Under the pieces are notes generated by a model, which was not told the DNA's origin, made no database searches, and was given only the letters and a program-made list of their open reading frames with translations. DNA of 64,000 bases from Ginsengibacter hankyongi (lineage in GTDB: Bacteria; Bacteroidota; Bacteroidia; Chitinophagales; Chitinophagaceae), in assembly GCF_008710285.1 (NCBI RefSeq), contig NZ_VYQF01000013.1, positions 1 to 64,000 of the forward strand. Direction: 5' to 3'. Positions 16,425-24,016 of this stretch are shown here, one piece after another; position 1 is the first letter of the stretch; each line of letters begins with the position of its first letter. The translations under genes were made by a program, and so were the position numbers.

Positions 16425-17494
16425 GCGGTTAACGGGCTGCCTGTTGTAGCGAAAGTTTCTACAAACGCATTGATGGTTGCATCGAATTTATCCTGTTCGC
16501 CAAACAGGAATTTATGGCGCATGGGCAATACATAGACCGGAAGATCCTTTAATTCATTTTCGTATTTCGCAAGCCTTACACCATCTTTTTCGGTGGTGAG
16601 CATTATTTTATTGGCAGATTCAATTTTTGAAAACTGCTTTTTTATTTCTGCAAGATCATCTACCGTAAATATATGGTGGTCGCGGAATACAATCATTTCA
16701 TAGGTATCAGTATAATTGGTAAGTGTTTCTTTCAAGGGCCTGGGATTAGCAATACCGCACACCAATAACACATGGCAATCCGGTGCAATGAACCTGTTCT
16801 CTTTAGTAAAAAGATGGTACGGGCTTGCATATTCTATTTTAGTAAAGAATACCTGTTGCCCGGGTAAGGGATGTATTTCTTCAATAATGCTTTGCCTTTC
16901 CTCTTCATTCAAGTGCGATTTGCATTTGGTTACTACAATTACATGGGCTCTTTTAGCGCTGCTCTTTACGTCTCTTAAATTGCCGGCCGGTAAAATAAAA
17001 TCTCTTGTATAAAGGTCCCCGTATTCGGTAAGTAAAATATTTAGCCCCGCCCGTACCTCCCTGTGTTGGAAAGCATCATCAAGAATAATAACTTCCGTGG
17101 CCGGCTTCGCATGCAGCAATTGGGGAATACCTACTACTCTTTCTTCGGCTACGGCTACCGTTATACCGGGGAATTTCTTGTGAAGCTGCATGGGTTCATC
17201 ACCAATGTCTACCGCTGTAGTAGTATCATCGGCAATAGCAAAGCCTTTTGTTTTTCGTTTATAGCCCCGGCTTAAGGTTGCTACATTATATTTATTTGTC
17301 AGTAACCTTATGAGATATTCTGCCATCGGCGTTTTGCCGGTGCCGCCCACCGCAAGGTTTCCGACACAAATTAAGGGGAAATTAAAAGTTGCAGAACGCA
17401 GGATGTTTTTATCAAATAGTTTATTCCGAAACCAGATAACAAAGCCCCACAGAATTGAAAAAGGAAATAATATATACCGGAAGCTTTTAAGCAT
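16421..17494 (-). CDS. lpxK: tetraacyldisaccharide 4'-kinase
   Basis: LpxK phosphorylates the 4' position of the lipid A disaccharide precursor at the inner membrane face. The protein has 357 residues, near the usual length. A hydrophobic N-terminal anchor (YILFPFSILWGFVIWFRNKLF) precedes the P-loop VGGTGKTP at residues 49-56. DDAFQHR near 140-146 is the second family hallmark (Asp-Asp-x-x-Gln-His). The gene is single, with a repeat-rich 470-base gap upstream and a convergent neighbour overlapping its stop. It shows that the organism makes a lipid A-based outer membrane. Confidence 0.93.
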   Translation of the reverse strand: MLKSFRYILFPFSILWGFVIWFRNKLFDKNILRSATFNFPLICVGNLAVGGTGKTPMAEYLIRLLTNKYNVATLSRGYKRKTKGFAIADDTTTAVDIGDEPMQLHKKFPGITVAVAEERVVGIPQLLHAKPATEVIILDDAFQHREVRAGLNILLTEYGDLYTRDFILPAGNLRDVKSSAKRAHVIVVTKCKSHLNEEERQSIIEEIHPLPGQQVFFTKIEYASPYHLFTKENRFIAPDCHVLLVCGIANPRPLKETLTNYTDTYEMIVFRDHHIFTVDDLAEIKKQFSKIESANKIMLTTEKDGVRLAKYENELKDLPVYVLPMRHKFLFGEQDKFDATINAFVETFATTGSPLTA

Positions 17495-17504
17495 GGGCGA
17501 TAAA

Positions 17505-17945
17505 ATTATAAAATAACTTCCTACTATAAGTTTTTATAATTTAAAGTCTCCACTTCGATGCTTCGACAAGCTCAGCATGACAACTCTTTTAAATTTGCAA
17601 AGTTGGACAAAGATTAAGCTCATATTTGAAGCGTTCGTTAAAGATCGCAGAGAAATTCAAAAATATTAAACACCATCCTGTTCCTGTCCCTCCTTACAAA
17701 GTTTCTGTCACCCTGGGCCTGTCGAATGGCAACTTGCAGATTGGCTTTTATGTTATTATAAAATAACTTCCTACTATAGTTTTACAATTTAAACTCTTTA
17801 CTTCAATGCTTCGACAAGCTCAGCATGGCAAATTCGTTAGAGTGCGCAGGAGAACGTAAAAAATATTAAGCATGTCGCTCATTACAAAGTTTCTGTCACG
17901 TTGAGCACGACAAGCTGAGTACGACAAGCTCGGCATGATAAACTT
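17505..17945. repeat. imperfect 250-base direct duplication carrying CTTCGACAAGCTCAGCATG words
   Basis: The 24-base phrase at 17505-17528 (ATTATAAAATAACTTCC onward) recurs at 17755-17778, offset 250. Each copy is followed about 20-30 bases later by GCTTCGACAAGCTCAGCATG (near 17559 and 17808). Each copy later has TACAAAGTTTCTGTCAC (near 17695 and 17883). The end of the second copy has further degenerate CGACAAGCTSRGYATG words. This fills the stretch between lpxK and the folate gene. I see no gene in it. CGACAAGCTCAGCATGAC is a phrase I recall as dispersed in Bacteroidota. Confidence 0.75.
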
Positions 17946-17964
17946 TTTAAAGTTCGCAGAGAAC

Positions 17965-18537
17965 TTAAGAAAAATCATACACCCGCTCCGGCGTTACGCA
18001 ATAATTTAAAGAGATATCAAATGGATTCGTGTCGTCTATTGCGTCCACAGGTTCAAAAAAGCTCAACCCTATTTTAATAATATCTTCCCGGCATTGCGAT
18101 AAAAATTTATCGTAATAACCTTTACCATAGCCAACCCTGTAACCCTCCTGGTCAAAGGCGAGTAAAGGCACCAGCACCAAATCAATTTCATCCGGCTCGG
18201 TAATTTCGCCTGAAAATGGTTCTGCAATTCCAAATGCATTATGCACCAGTTCCACTTCTTCATCAAAACGCAAATGGTGCATATCGCCGGTGGCTATATT
18301 AATTTTTGGCACCAATATTTTTAGCCCGGGGTTTTTAAATTGCAGATACCTTGTAATGGCGGATGTATCCGCCTCTCCCAGTTTTTCAGAAGCGATATAG
18401 GTATGTATGCATGAAAGAAACGGTAGTTGAATTTGTTGAAAATTAATAAGGATAAGGTCATTAAATTTTTCAATGTCCTGCGGAGAAAGCTGGCTTCTTT
18501 TTTCTTTATAAATTTTTCTAATGGTGGCTTTCGTCAT
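17965..18537 (-). CDS. 5-formyltetrahydrofolate cyclo-ligase
   Basis: The enzyme converts 5-formyl-THF to 5,10-methenyl-THF using ATP. The 190-residue protein has an N-terminal basic stretch typical of the family (IRKIYKEKRSQLSPQD) and the diagnostic C-terminal signature GYRVGYGKGYYDKFLSQC near residues 130-147. Its start overlaps the bioD stop by four bases (18534-18537), so it is co-transcribed with bioD, rsmD and the DUF3822 gene. This repairs a folate by-product in the cytoplasm; elsewhere in the window folP and folB supply folate synthesis. Confidence 0.92.
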   Translation of the reverse strand: MTKATIRKIYKEKRSQLSPQDIEKFNDLILINFQQIQLPFLSCIHTYIASEKLGEADTSAITRYLQFKNPGLKILVPKINIATGDMHHLRFDEEVELVHNAFGIAEPFSGEITEPDEIDLVLVPLLAFDQEGYRVGYGKGYYDKFLSQCREDIIKIGLSFFEPVDAIDDTNPFDISLNYCVTPERVYDFS

Positions 18538-19163
18538 AACAATTTTTGAAGACTTTCTTTCATTTTCTCCGCTTCTGCTTTAATGGTTTCTTTGGTAATT
18601 TCATTTAAATGCGGTACGGATGCAATCAGCGGGTATCCGCTCCAGTTAGCAATTTCGTTTTCGTAATTTAAATATTGTTCATTAAATATCCATCCTGCCA
18701 CGTCTATCTTTTCTTTTTTTAAAACCGCAGCTGTAAGTAAAGAATGATTAATACTTCCTAATTCATTTTTACTTACAATGATAACTTTTGCTTTTAATTT
18801 TTTTAGCAGGTCACGGATGAATTCTCTTTTATTTAATGGTACCATCAGTCCTCCTGCTCCTTCAATAATTAATGTATTTTTTGTTTTGGGCAAATGACGA
18901 ACGATATCTTTTAAAACAATTTTTACATCCTCTGCCTTTGCCGCAAGATGCGGCGACGCAGGCATTTTAAGTTTATAAATTTCAGGGTGGATTTTTGTTG
19001 TATTATTTGATATCATTTGTTCAATCCATAATGAATCAGTTCCTCCTGCAAAGCCTGCCTGAACCGGCTTCCAGTAGTCTGCCTGTAAAGCTTCCGTAAC
19101 AATAGCCGCTACCAGTGTTTTGCCAACATCTGTGCCTGTTCCTGTTATAAATATGGGTTTCAT
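18534..19163 (-). CDS. bioD: ATP-dependent dethiobiotin synthetase
   Basis: BioD closes the ureido ring of biotin from 7,8-diaminopelargonate, CO2 and ATP. The 209-residue protein has the P-loop GTGTDVGKT at residues 8-16 with Lys15, and the second family motif IEGAGGLMVPLN near 105-117. YWKPVQAGF (residues 31-39) carries the substrate-binding Lys. It sits in an operon with rsmD upstream (no gap) and the cyclo-ligase downstream (four-base overlap). A bioF-like gene is 15 kb away on the same strand; no bioA or bioB is visible. Confidence 0.93.
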   Translation of the reverse strand: MKPIFITGTGTDVGKTLVAAIVTEALQADYWKPVQAGFAGGTDSLWIEQMISNNTTKIHPEIYKLKMPASPHLAAKAEDVKIVLKDIVRHLPKTKNTLIIEGAGGLMVPLNKREFIRDLLKKLKAKVIIVSKNELGSINHSLLTAAVLKKEKIDVAGWIFNEQYLNYENEIANWSGYPLIASVPHLNEITKETIKAEAEKMKESLQKLL

Positions 19164-19703
19164 TTATGAGTTTATAAATATTGAAAATATAGTTGTTCCG
19201 TAATTTCTTGATGATTTGAACATGGGATATTTTTCGTAATTATTGGCGGGTGTATGTTCGAGAATAAACCATCCGTTAGGTTTAAGTAACTTCTTTTCCC
19301 TGATAATTACCGGCAGGTCATCAATGTTTTTTAATGCATATGGCGGCCCTGCAAAAATAAGATCATAAGTATCTGTAGTGGTTTCTAAAAACCGGAATAC
19401 ATCCATTTTTATAACACGGCAATTTTCAATTGCCAAACCAGCAATGGATTGTTGAATAAACGCATGCATTTTAGGGTCCTTCTCTATAATAGTGAGATCA
19501 GTAGCTCCTCTTGAAGCAAGCTCATAACTGATGCTGCCGGTTCCGCCAAAAATATCCAGGGTTTTTATGCCTTCTATAGACATATTATTTTCTATGATGT
19601 TGAACAATCCTTCTTTGGCAACATCTGTTGTGGGCCGCGTATGCGGCATCTTAGAAGGTGGATTTATTTTTCGGCCTCCATATTTTCCTGTAATTATTCG
19701 CAT
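19164..19703 (-). CDS. rsmD: 16S rRNA (guanine-N2)-methyltransferase RsmD
   Basis: RsmD methylates G966 of 16S rRNA in the assembled 30S head. The 179-residue protein starts with the family-typical MRIITGKYGGRKINPP and has TRPTTDVAKEGLFNI near 23-37. SAM motif I is LDIFGGTGS at 49-57. The catalytic motif, normally (D/N)PPY, reads G119-P-P-Y. I checked the codon: it is GGG on the coding strand. Either this clade tolerates Gly there or activity is reduced. It overlaps the DUF3822 gene by ten bases and abuts bioD. Confidence 0.9.
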   Translation of the reverse strand: MRIITGKYGGRKINPPSKMPHTRPTTDVAKEGLFNIIENNMSIEGIKTLDIFGGTGSISYELASRGATDLTIIEKDPKMHAFIQQSIAGLAIENCRVIKMDVFRFLETTTDTYDLIFAGPPYALKNIDDLPVIIREKKLLKPNGWFILEHTPANNYEKYPMFKSSRNYGTTIFSIFINS

Positions 19704-20521
19704 GAATCAATTGCAAAAATATGGCTAAAATAATGAGCAGGCTGTTGGGTAATCTCTTCGGCATAATTGCTACCGGCAGGTAGCGAAGCAAAGTCAACCG
19801 TTTCAAAATATTTATAAATTTCTTTGTATAATGCCGAGTCTTTATCAATAAGGCCGGTCACTTCAACCGGAATATTTTCAACATTAAATTGCTTACAGGT
19901 ATTTAATAAAATATAAGATACGTCTTCCGCAGCCTGGTAACAGAAGCTGTTTACCAATTCCGTTTGCCCTTGTTTGTCGAGCTTTACTACAATTCGCTGC
20001 GGGTAAAATATAACGCTTAACTTATCTTCGTTCAACCGGGGCTGCTTCAATAAAACCGAATATTGATGCATGTTTACGGCGCCGGGAAAAGTTGATTGGA
20101 ATGCATGATGCACCGGTGCAGCTACCCGGTATGCATTATAAACGCCGCTTTCAGTAATTAAATCGGTAAGAATGGAAGTATGGATTTGGATATCCCCGTG
20201 AACCAGGTTGATAACATTTTCATTTTCCAGCGAGCTATACAAAGCAAAAGGTATCAACACACTTTCTGAATAAGAATATACCACGCATACTTTCTTAAAG
20301 TTTCCTGATAACATCGGTTGCGCCTTGATTGCTTCCTGCACCACATTACCATAATCGTTGCGGTCTGTTCCCTTTTCAAATTGATACACGGCCAGCCCAA
20401 CATACTTGTTTTGTTCTTCATTTTTTATGGTATACGAAAAACTTTCATTGCTTATTTCACAAACAAGGATGCAATTTGCTGCGTCTACGCTTCCGGGTAA
20501 TATTTCAAATAATGCTTTCAT
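19694..20521 (-). CDS. DUF3822 family protein
   Basis: This 275-residue protein fits the Bacteroidota-specific DUF3822 family, which is regularly found next to rsmD. Visible pattern: CILVCEISNESFSYTIKN near residues 18-35 and VIFYPQRIVVKLDKQGQTELVNSFCYQAAEDVSYILLNTCKQF in the second half. That is the alternation of strands and helices expected of an actin/ASKHA-like fold, but no function is established. There is no signal peptide or membrane span. It is the first gene of the four-gene minus-strand unit and overlaps rsmD by ten bases. Confidence 0.8.
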   Translation of the reverse strand: MKALFEILPGSVDAANCILVCEISNESFSYTIKNEEQNKYVGLAVYQFEKGTDRNDYGNVVQEAIKAQPMLSGNFKKVCVVYSYSESVLIPFALYSSLENENVINLVHGDIQIHTSILTDLITESGVYNAYRVAAPVHHAFQSTFPGAVNMHQYSVLLKQPRLNEDKLSVIFYPQRIVVKLDKQGQTELVNSFCYQAAEDVSYILLNTCKQFNVENIPVEVTGLIDKDSALYKEIYKYFETVDFASLPAGSNYAEEITQQPAHYFSHIFAIDSCE

Positions 20522-20653
20522 TGTTTTTTACTGCGCAATAATAGAATAATTTTTTGAGTCTTCTTTAGTGTAATTGAACCCGGTGATTTTCATTTGTAAA
20601 AAAAGACGAAAATTATTGAAATCAATAAATTAATATATAGGTTTACGAACTTT

Positions 20654-22012
20654 ATGTCCGCTTCAATTGATACAAATTTACAGGTTTCGGTAACTAACCG
20701 GCAGATATTGCAAATTGCTTTGCCTATTTCTGCTTCGCTCATTATTCCCAATGTAAATTTTATTACCAATAATATCTTTTTAGGAGGGCTTGGTATTAAA
20801 GAACTCGGCAACGCGGGCATTACCGGCGTATATTATCTTGTGTTGATGGTGGGCGGCAATGGCCTTGGAAATGCCCTGCAGGCCATCATTTCAAGAAAGG
20901 GTGGAGAGGGAAAGCCGGAAGACATTCATAAGGTGTTTGCACAAGGTATTAGGATTACTTTATGGTTTGCCTTAGGCGGCATGTTGTTTACGTGGTTTGT
21001 TGCCCCGTTCATTTTACAATATTTTATTACGCCGGATAATTTTATACAGGAGATGGATTTTCTGCGGATAAGAGTATGGGGGTTGCCTTTCTTGTTTTTA
21101 TTCCAGGCGGGTAATGCATTTTTGGTGGGCACGTTAAACAGTCGCTTTTTACTGGTAGGTACCATCGGCCAGGCAGTTATTAATATCTTTTTTGATTATA
21201 CGCTTATTTATGGTGCATTTTCTTTTCCCCAACTGGGTTTCAATGGAGCTGCCTTCGCTTCCGTTATTGCAGAGATTTCAGGGATGATCATCGTCTACGT
21301 CGTCATCTTCAGGATGGGATTAAAAAAAGAATTTAATCTTTTTAAAAGTTTTAAATATGATAGAATTTATTCAAAGGCAGTATTGGAAATTTCTGCGCCG
21401 CTCGTATTACAATTTGTTTTAAGCACCGTTACATGGCTGGCATTTTTTATTTTGCTGGAGCAATATGGCGACAGGGCAAAAGCTGTGTCCAATGCTATGC
21501 GAACTATTTTTGGACTGATGGGTATTATGATCTGGGCGTTTGCCAGTACATCTAATACCATGGTGAGTAATCTTATCGGCCAGGGATTGGAAAATAAAGT
21601 TGTGAAAGCCGTTCAAAAGACGATGTTGTGGAGTGTAGGGACTACCCTGTGTATGCTCGCAGTGTTAAATATTTTTCCGTATCATTTTCTTGGATTGTTC
21701 CGGCAGGATGAATTGTTTGTTGCAGCAGCACTGCCGGTAATGCGTGTTGTGTCGATTGGGATGATTATGATGAGCATTGCGGCCATCTGGCTGAACGCAG
21801 TTACGGGAACCGGTAAAACAAAAATGAATCTTATAATAGAAATGGCGGCTATTGTATTTTATCTCGTGTACACGTTCACGATAGTAAAGAAATTCAGGCT
21901 CTCCCTGGCTGTTGTATGGAGCAATGAACTCGTTTACTGGGTGCTGATTTTTTTAATTTCTTTTTGGTTTATTAAAAAAGGGAATTGGCGAGTTCATGGG
22001 GAGGTGATTTGA
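20654..22012 (+). CDS. MATE family efflux transporter
   Basis: This 452-residue protein has about twelve hydrophobic spans in two six-helix halves, the length and layout of MATE exporters that expel drugs or metabolites in exchange for Na+ or H+. ILQIALPISASLIIPNVNFITNNIFLGGLG near residues 19-48 is the first-helix signature. GNAFLVGTLNSRFLLVGTIGQAVINIFFDYTLIYG near 155-190 is the helix 4-5 region. It is monocistronic, divergent from the DUF3822 gene by 132 bases. Substrate unknown. Confidence 0.9.
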   Translation: MSASIDTNLQVSVTNRQILQIALPISASLIIPNVNFITNNIFLGGLGIKELGNAGITGVYYLVLMVGGNGLGNALQAIISRKGGEGKPEDIHKVFAQGIRITLWFALGGMLFTWFVAPFILQYFITPDNFIQEMDFLRIRVWGLPFLFLFQAGNAFLVGTLNSRFLLVGTIGQAVINIFFDYTLIYGAFSFPQLGFNGAAFASVIAEISGMIIVYVVIFRMGLKKEFNLFKSFKYDRIYSKAVLEISAPLVLQFVLSTVTWLAFFILLEQYGDRAKAVSNAMRTIFGLMGIMIWAFASTSNTMVSNLIGQGLENKVVKAVQKTMLWSVGTTLCMLAVLNIFPYHFLGLFRQDELFVAAALPVMRVVSIGMIMMSIAAIWLNAVTGTGKTKMNLIIEMAAIVFYLVYTFTIVKKFRLSLAVVWSNELVYWVLIFLISFWFIKKGNWRVHGEVI

Positions 22013-22068
22013 TCGTGAAGCGTGAATGGTGAAGCGTCAATGTGAATCGTGAAGCGTGAAGCGTGAAT
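22013..22068. repeat. left inverted repeat of the four-helix-bundle gene cassette
   Basis: A run of CGTGAAG/CGTGAATGGTGAAG words. The 22 bases at 22021-22042 have a perfect inverted copy at 22539-22560, on the other side of the four-helix-bundle gene. Confidence 0.8.
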
Positions 22069-22070
22069 GA

Positions 22071-22436
22071 TCAACTTTTCATTTGAGAATTAATAAGAGC
22101 AGTTAACATTTTAAAGCATCTTATCATTTGGATACCTAATTGCTCTAAATTAAAATTACCTAAATAGCTTAAATCGTTCGCAATATCAACTGCGGCATCT
22201 ATTTCAATGATAGACCCCCTGGAAATTTCATAATATCTTTTTCTTTCAACTTCAGATTTCCTGGAGGAGCCTTCAGCAATATTTAAATGTACAGATAAAG
22301 CAGCCCTGCGAATTTGCGATATCATTCCAAATTTTTCATCCGCGGGAAGTTGTTTACTTAATTTATAGCATTCCAAAACGAACAATCTTGAAGCGGTGTA
22401 TAAATCAAGCTTTTGATGATTTAAATTTAAAAACAT
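22071..22436 (-). CDS. four helix bundle protein (23S rRNA-IVS/S23-like)
   Basis: This 121-residue protein belongs to the four-helix-bundle family first met inside intervening sequences of 23S rRNA genes of Leptospira and Coxiella. Typical features are KLDLYTASRLFVLECYKLSKQLP, then QIRRAALSVHLNIAEGSSR (residues about 47-65, the family hallmark SIxxNIAEG) and KRYYEISRGSIIEIDAAVDIANDLSYL. The protein is all helical and assembles as pentamers in solved relatives; no enzyme activity is known. Here it is not inside rRNA. It is a free gene bracketed by inverted GTGAATGG/CCATTCAC-type repeats, which makes it look like a small transferable cassette (inference). Confidence 0.9.
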   Translation of the reverse strand: MFLNLNHQKLDLYTASRLFVLECYKLSKQLPADEKFGMISQIRRAALSVHLNIAEGSSRKSEVERKRYYEISRGSIIEIDAAVDIANDLSYLGNFNLEQLGIQMIRCFKMLTALINSQMKS

Positions 22437-22496
22437 TTTTTTTAACCTTTAAGTAAGATGAAATAAAGGTTATTAATAGAAAATAAAGATATTCAC

Positions 22497-22580
22497 AATT
22501 CACGCTTCCCGCTTCACCATTCCCGTTTCCCCATTCACCATTGACGCTTCACCATTCACGATTCCCCATTGACAATTCAC
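22497..22580. repeat. right inverted repeat of the four-helix-bundle gene cassette
   Basis: A run of CTTCACCATTC, CCCCATTCACC and CATTGACGCTTC words, complementary to the left arm. Positions 22539-22560 are the perfect inverted copy of 22021-22042. The -33 part of the ndk promoter lies in the last bases of this arm. Confidence 0.8.
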
Positions 22581-22598
22581 TATTGTTCATTAGCTTTG
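22569..22598 (+). promoter_or_regulatory. Bacteroidota-type promoter for ndk
   Basis: A TTG (-33) at 22569-22571 and a perfect TAGCTTTG (-7) at 22591-22598, with 19 bases between. The ndk ATG is at 22617. The -33 element is inside the repeat arm, so arrival of the repeat may have reshaped this promoter. Confidence 0.55.
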
Positions 22599-22616
22599 CC
22601 ACCCAAAAAATAAGTA

Positions 22617-23033
22617 ATGACTAATAGAACCTTCACGATGATTAAGCCTGATGCAACTGCGAAAGGTAATACAGGAGCCATTTTAAAAATGATCAATGAG
22701 GCAGGCTTTCGCATCGTTGCCATGAAAATGACACATCTTTCATCAGCAAAAGCCGGTGAATTTTATGCAGTACATAAAGAAAGACCCTTTTATGGAGAAC
22801 TGGTTGAGTTTATGAGCCGCGGCCCTATAACGGCAGCCATACTCGAAAAAGAAAATGCGGTAGAAGAATTCAGGAAGTTAATTGGTGCTACCAACCCGGC
22901 CCAGGCTGCAGAAGGTACCATCAGGAAATTATATGCTGCGTCTATTGGCGAAAATGCTGTTCACGGAAGTGATAGCGATGAGAATGCACAAATTGAAGGT
23001 GATTTTTTCTTTAGCAAGCTGGAACAGTTTTAA
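22617..23033 (+). CDS. ndk: nucleoside-diphosphate kinase
   Basis: Ndk moves the gamma-phosphate between nucleoside tri- and diphosphates to balance the NTP pools. The 138-residue protein matches the family length. [16 protein letters not shown] (5-20) holds the catalytic-loop Lys, and the phospho-acceptor histidine is H116 in NAVHGSDS (113-120). [12 protein letters not shown] near 65-76 and [15 protein letters not shown] near 90-104 are conserved blocks. Monocistronic with its own promoter, and it ends five bases from the convergent TraB/GumN gene. Confidence 0.96.
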   Translation: MTNRTFTMIKPDATAKGNTGAILKMINEAGFRIVAMKMTHLSSAKAGEFYAVHKERPFYGELVEFMSRGPITAAILEKENAVEEFRKLIGATNPAQAAEGTIRKLYAASIGENAVHGSDSDENAQIEGDFFFSKLEQF

Positions 23034-23038
23034 GTAAA

Positions 23039-23929
23039 TTATTTATTAACCAAAGGCTCTACGGTATATCCTTCTTTTTTTAAAAGAGCGATAAGCCCAT
23101 TGTTGCCGCTGAGGTGCCCCGCTCCCACTGCTACAAATACGCTTTCGGTTTTCATAATTTCATTTAATTCTTTCACCCATTTTTTATTCCGGTCGTTGAG
23201 TAAAAGGTCTTCGTATTTTTCTGATCCGAACTCGCTGGTGCCTACCATAGATTGCATCGAATCCAATTCCTGGTTTTTGTACAACCGTATCATCTCATCA
23301 AATTCATTTTTATACACTGAAAAGCTGTCAATATTTTTCAGCAATTCTTTGGCCTGCCATTCATAAGGAATACTATCAAATACTGACGCCTGGAACAGTA
23401 TTGTTTCCAGGCCTTTTATTTCTTTCTTATCTTCCTTAGCTATTTTTAATAACTCTTCTTCCACGCCCGCCGGAGATGGGCAGTTCATCATTTTAGGATA
23501 GATCAATGCCACTAAAAAATAGGGTTTTGCCTTTTGAAACATCATGAAGGGCGTGTTAAGGGTATCCGTAAAATATGCCTTTAGTTTTTGATACTCTTCC
23601 GGCGTATATAAATCCGATAATTTTTTTCCATCTTTCATGTTCATGTACAACATGCCGCCCAATAAAGTGGAAGGGTCATCCATATCAAGCTCCATATATA
23701 TTTCATTACTTTCTTTAACCGCATCCTTTAGCTGCGTGCCGAAATGGATATCGTCCTTACACAATAAATGAAAAGTGCCGAACAGAAAAGATGGTTGCTT
23801 CAGCCCGTTGCCACTCACCTGCCACAGGAGCGTTTTATTATTGTTTTGTATGGAAAAAGAATGTTCCTGCTGGGCATGGCAACCTGCCATTCCAAAACAT
23901 ATTAACATAACCACAATAACAAATTTCAT
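23039..23929 (-). CDS. TraB/GumN family protein
   Basis: This 296-residue protein has an N-terminal signal peptide whose lipobox-like end is MLICFGMAGCHAQ, so it may be a lipoprotein anchored at Cys17. The first family motif is FLFGTFHLLCKDD near residues 48-60 (Gly-Thr-x-His). The second is FVAVGAGHLSGNNGLIALLKKEGYTVEPL near the C-terminus (Gly-x-x-His). Relatives resemble the Tiki peptidases in fold, and a metalloprotease role is suspected; in Bacteroidota no substrate is known. It ends five bases from ndk on the other strand and is divergent from the DUF3857 pair. Confidence 0.88.
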   Translation of the reverse strand: MKFVIVVMLICFGMAGCHAQQEHSFSIQNNNKTLLWQVSGNGLKQPSFLFGTFHLLCKDDIHFGTQLKDAVKESNEIYMELDMDDPSTLLGGMLYMNMKDGKKLSDLYTPEEYQKLKAYFTDTLNTPFMMFQKAKPYFLVALIYPKMMNCPSPAGVEEELLKIAKEDKKEIKGLETILFQASVFDSIPYEWQAKELLKNIDSFSVYKNEFDEMIRLYKNQELDSMQSMVGTSEFGSEKYEDLLLNDRNKKWVKELNEIMKTESVFVAVGAGHLSGNNGLIALLKKEGYTVEPLVNK

Positions 23930-24016
23930 AAAACGTTATTTGCTGTAAAAATAAGCAATTCGGATTTTTATTTATTTTATCCTATATTTCATCTTTAAAC
24001 CAACTAACTACTTATT

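Noticed and set aside
17495-17964. Small RNA or riboswitch upstream of lpxK
   Set aside because: The phrases are a direct duplication with dispersed-repeat words. I see no known aptamer core.
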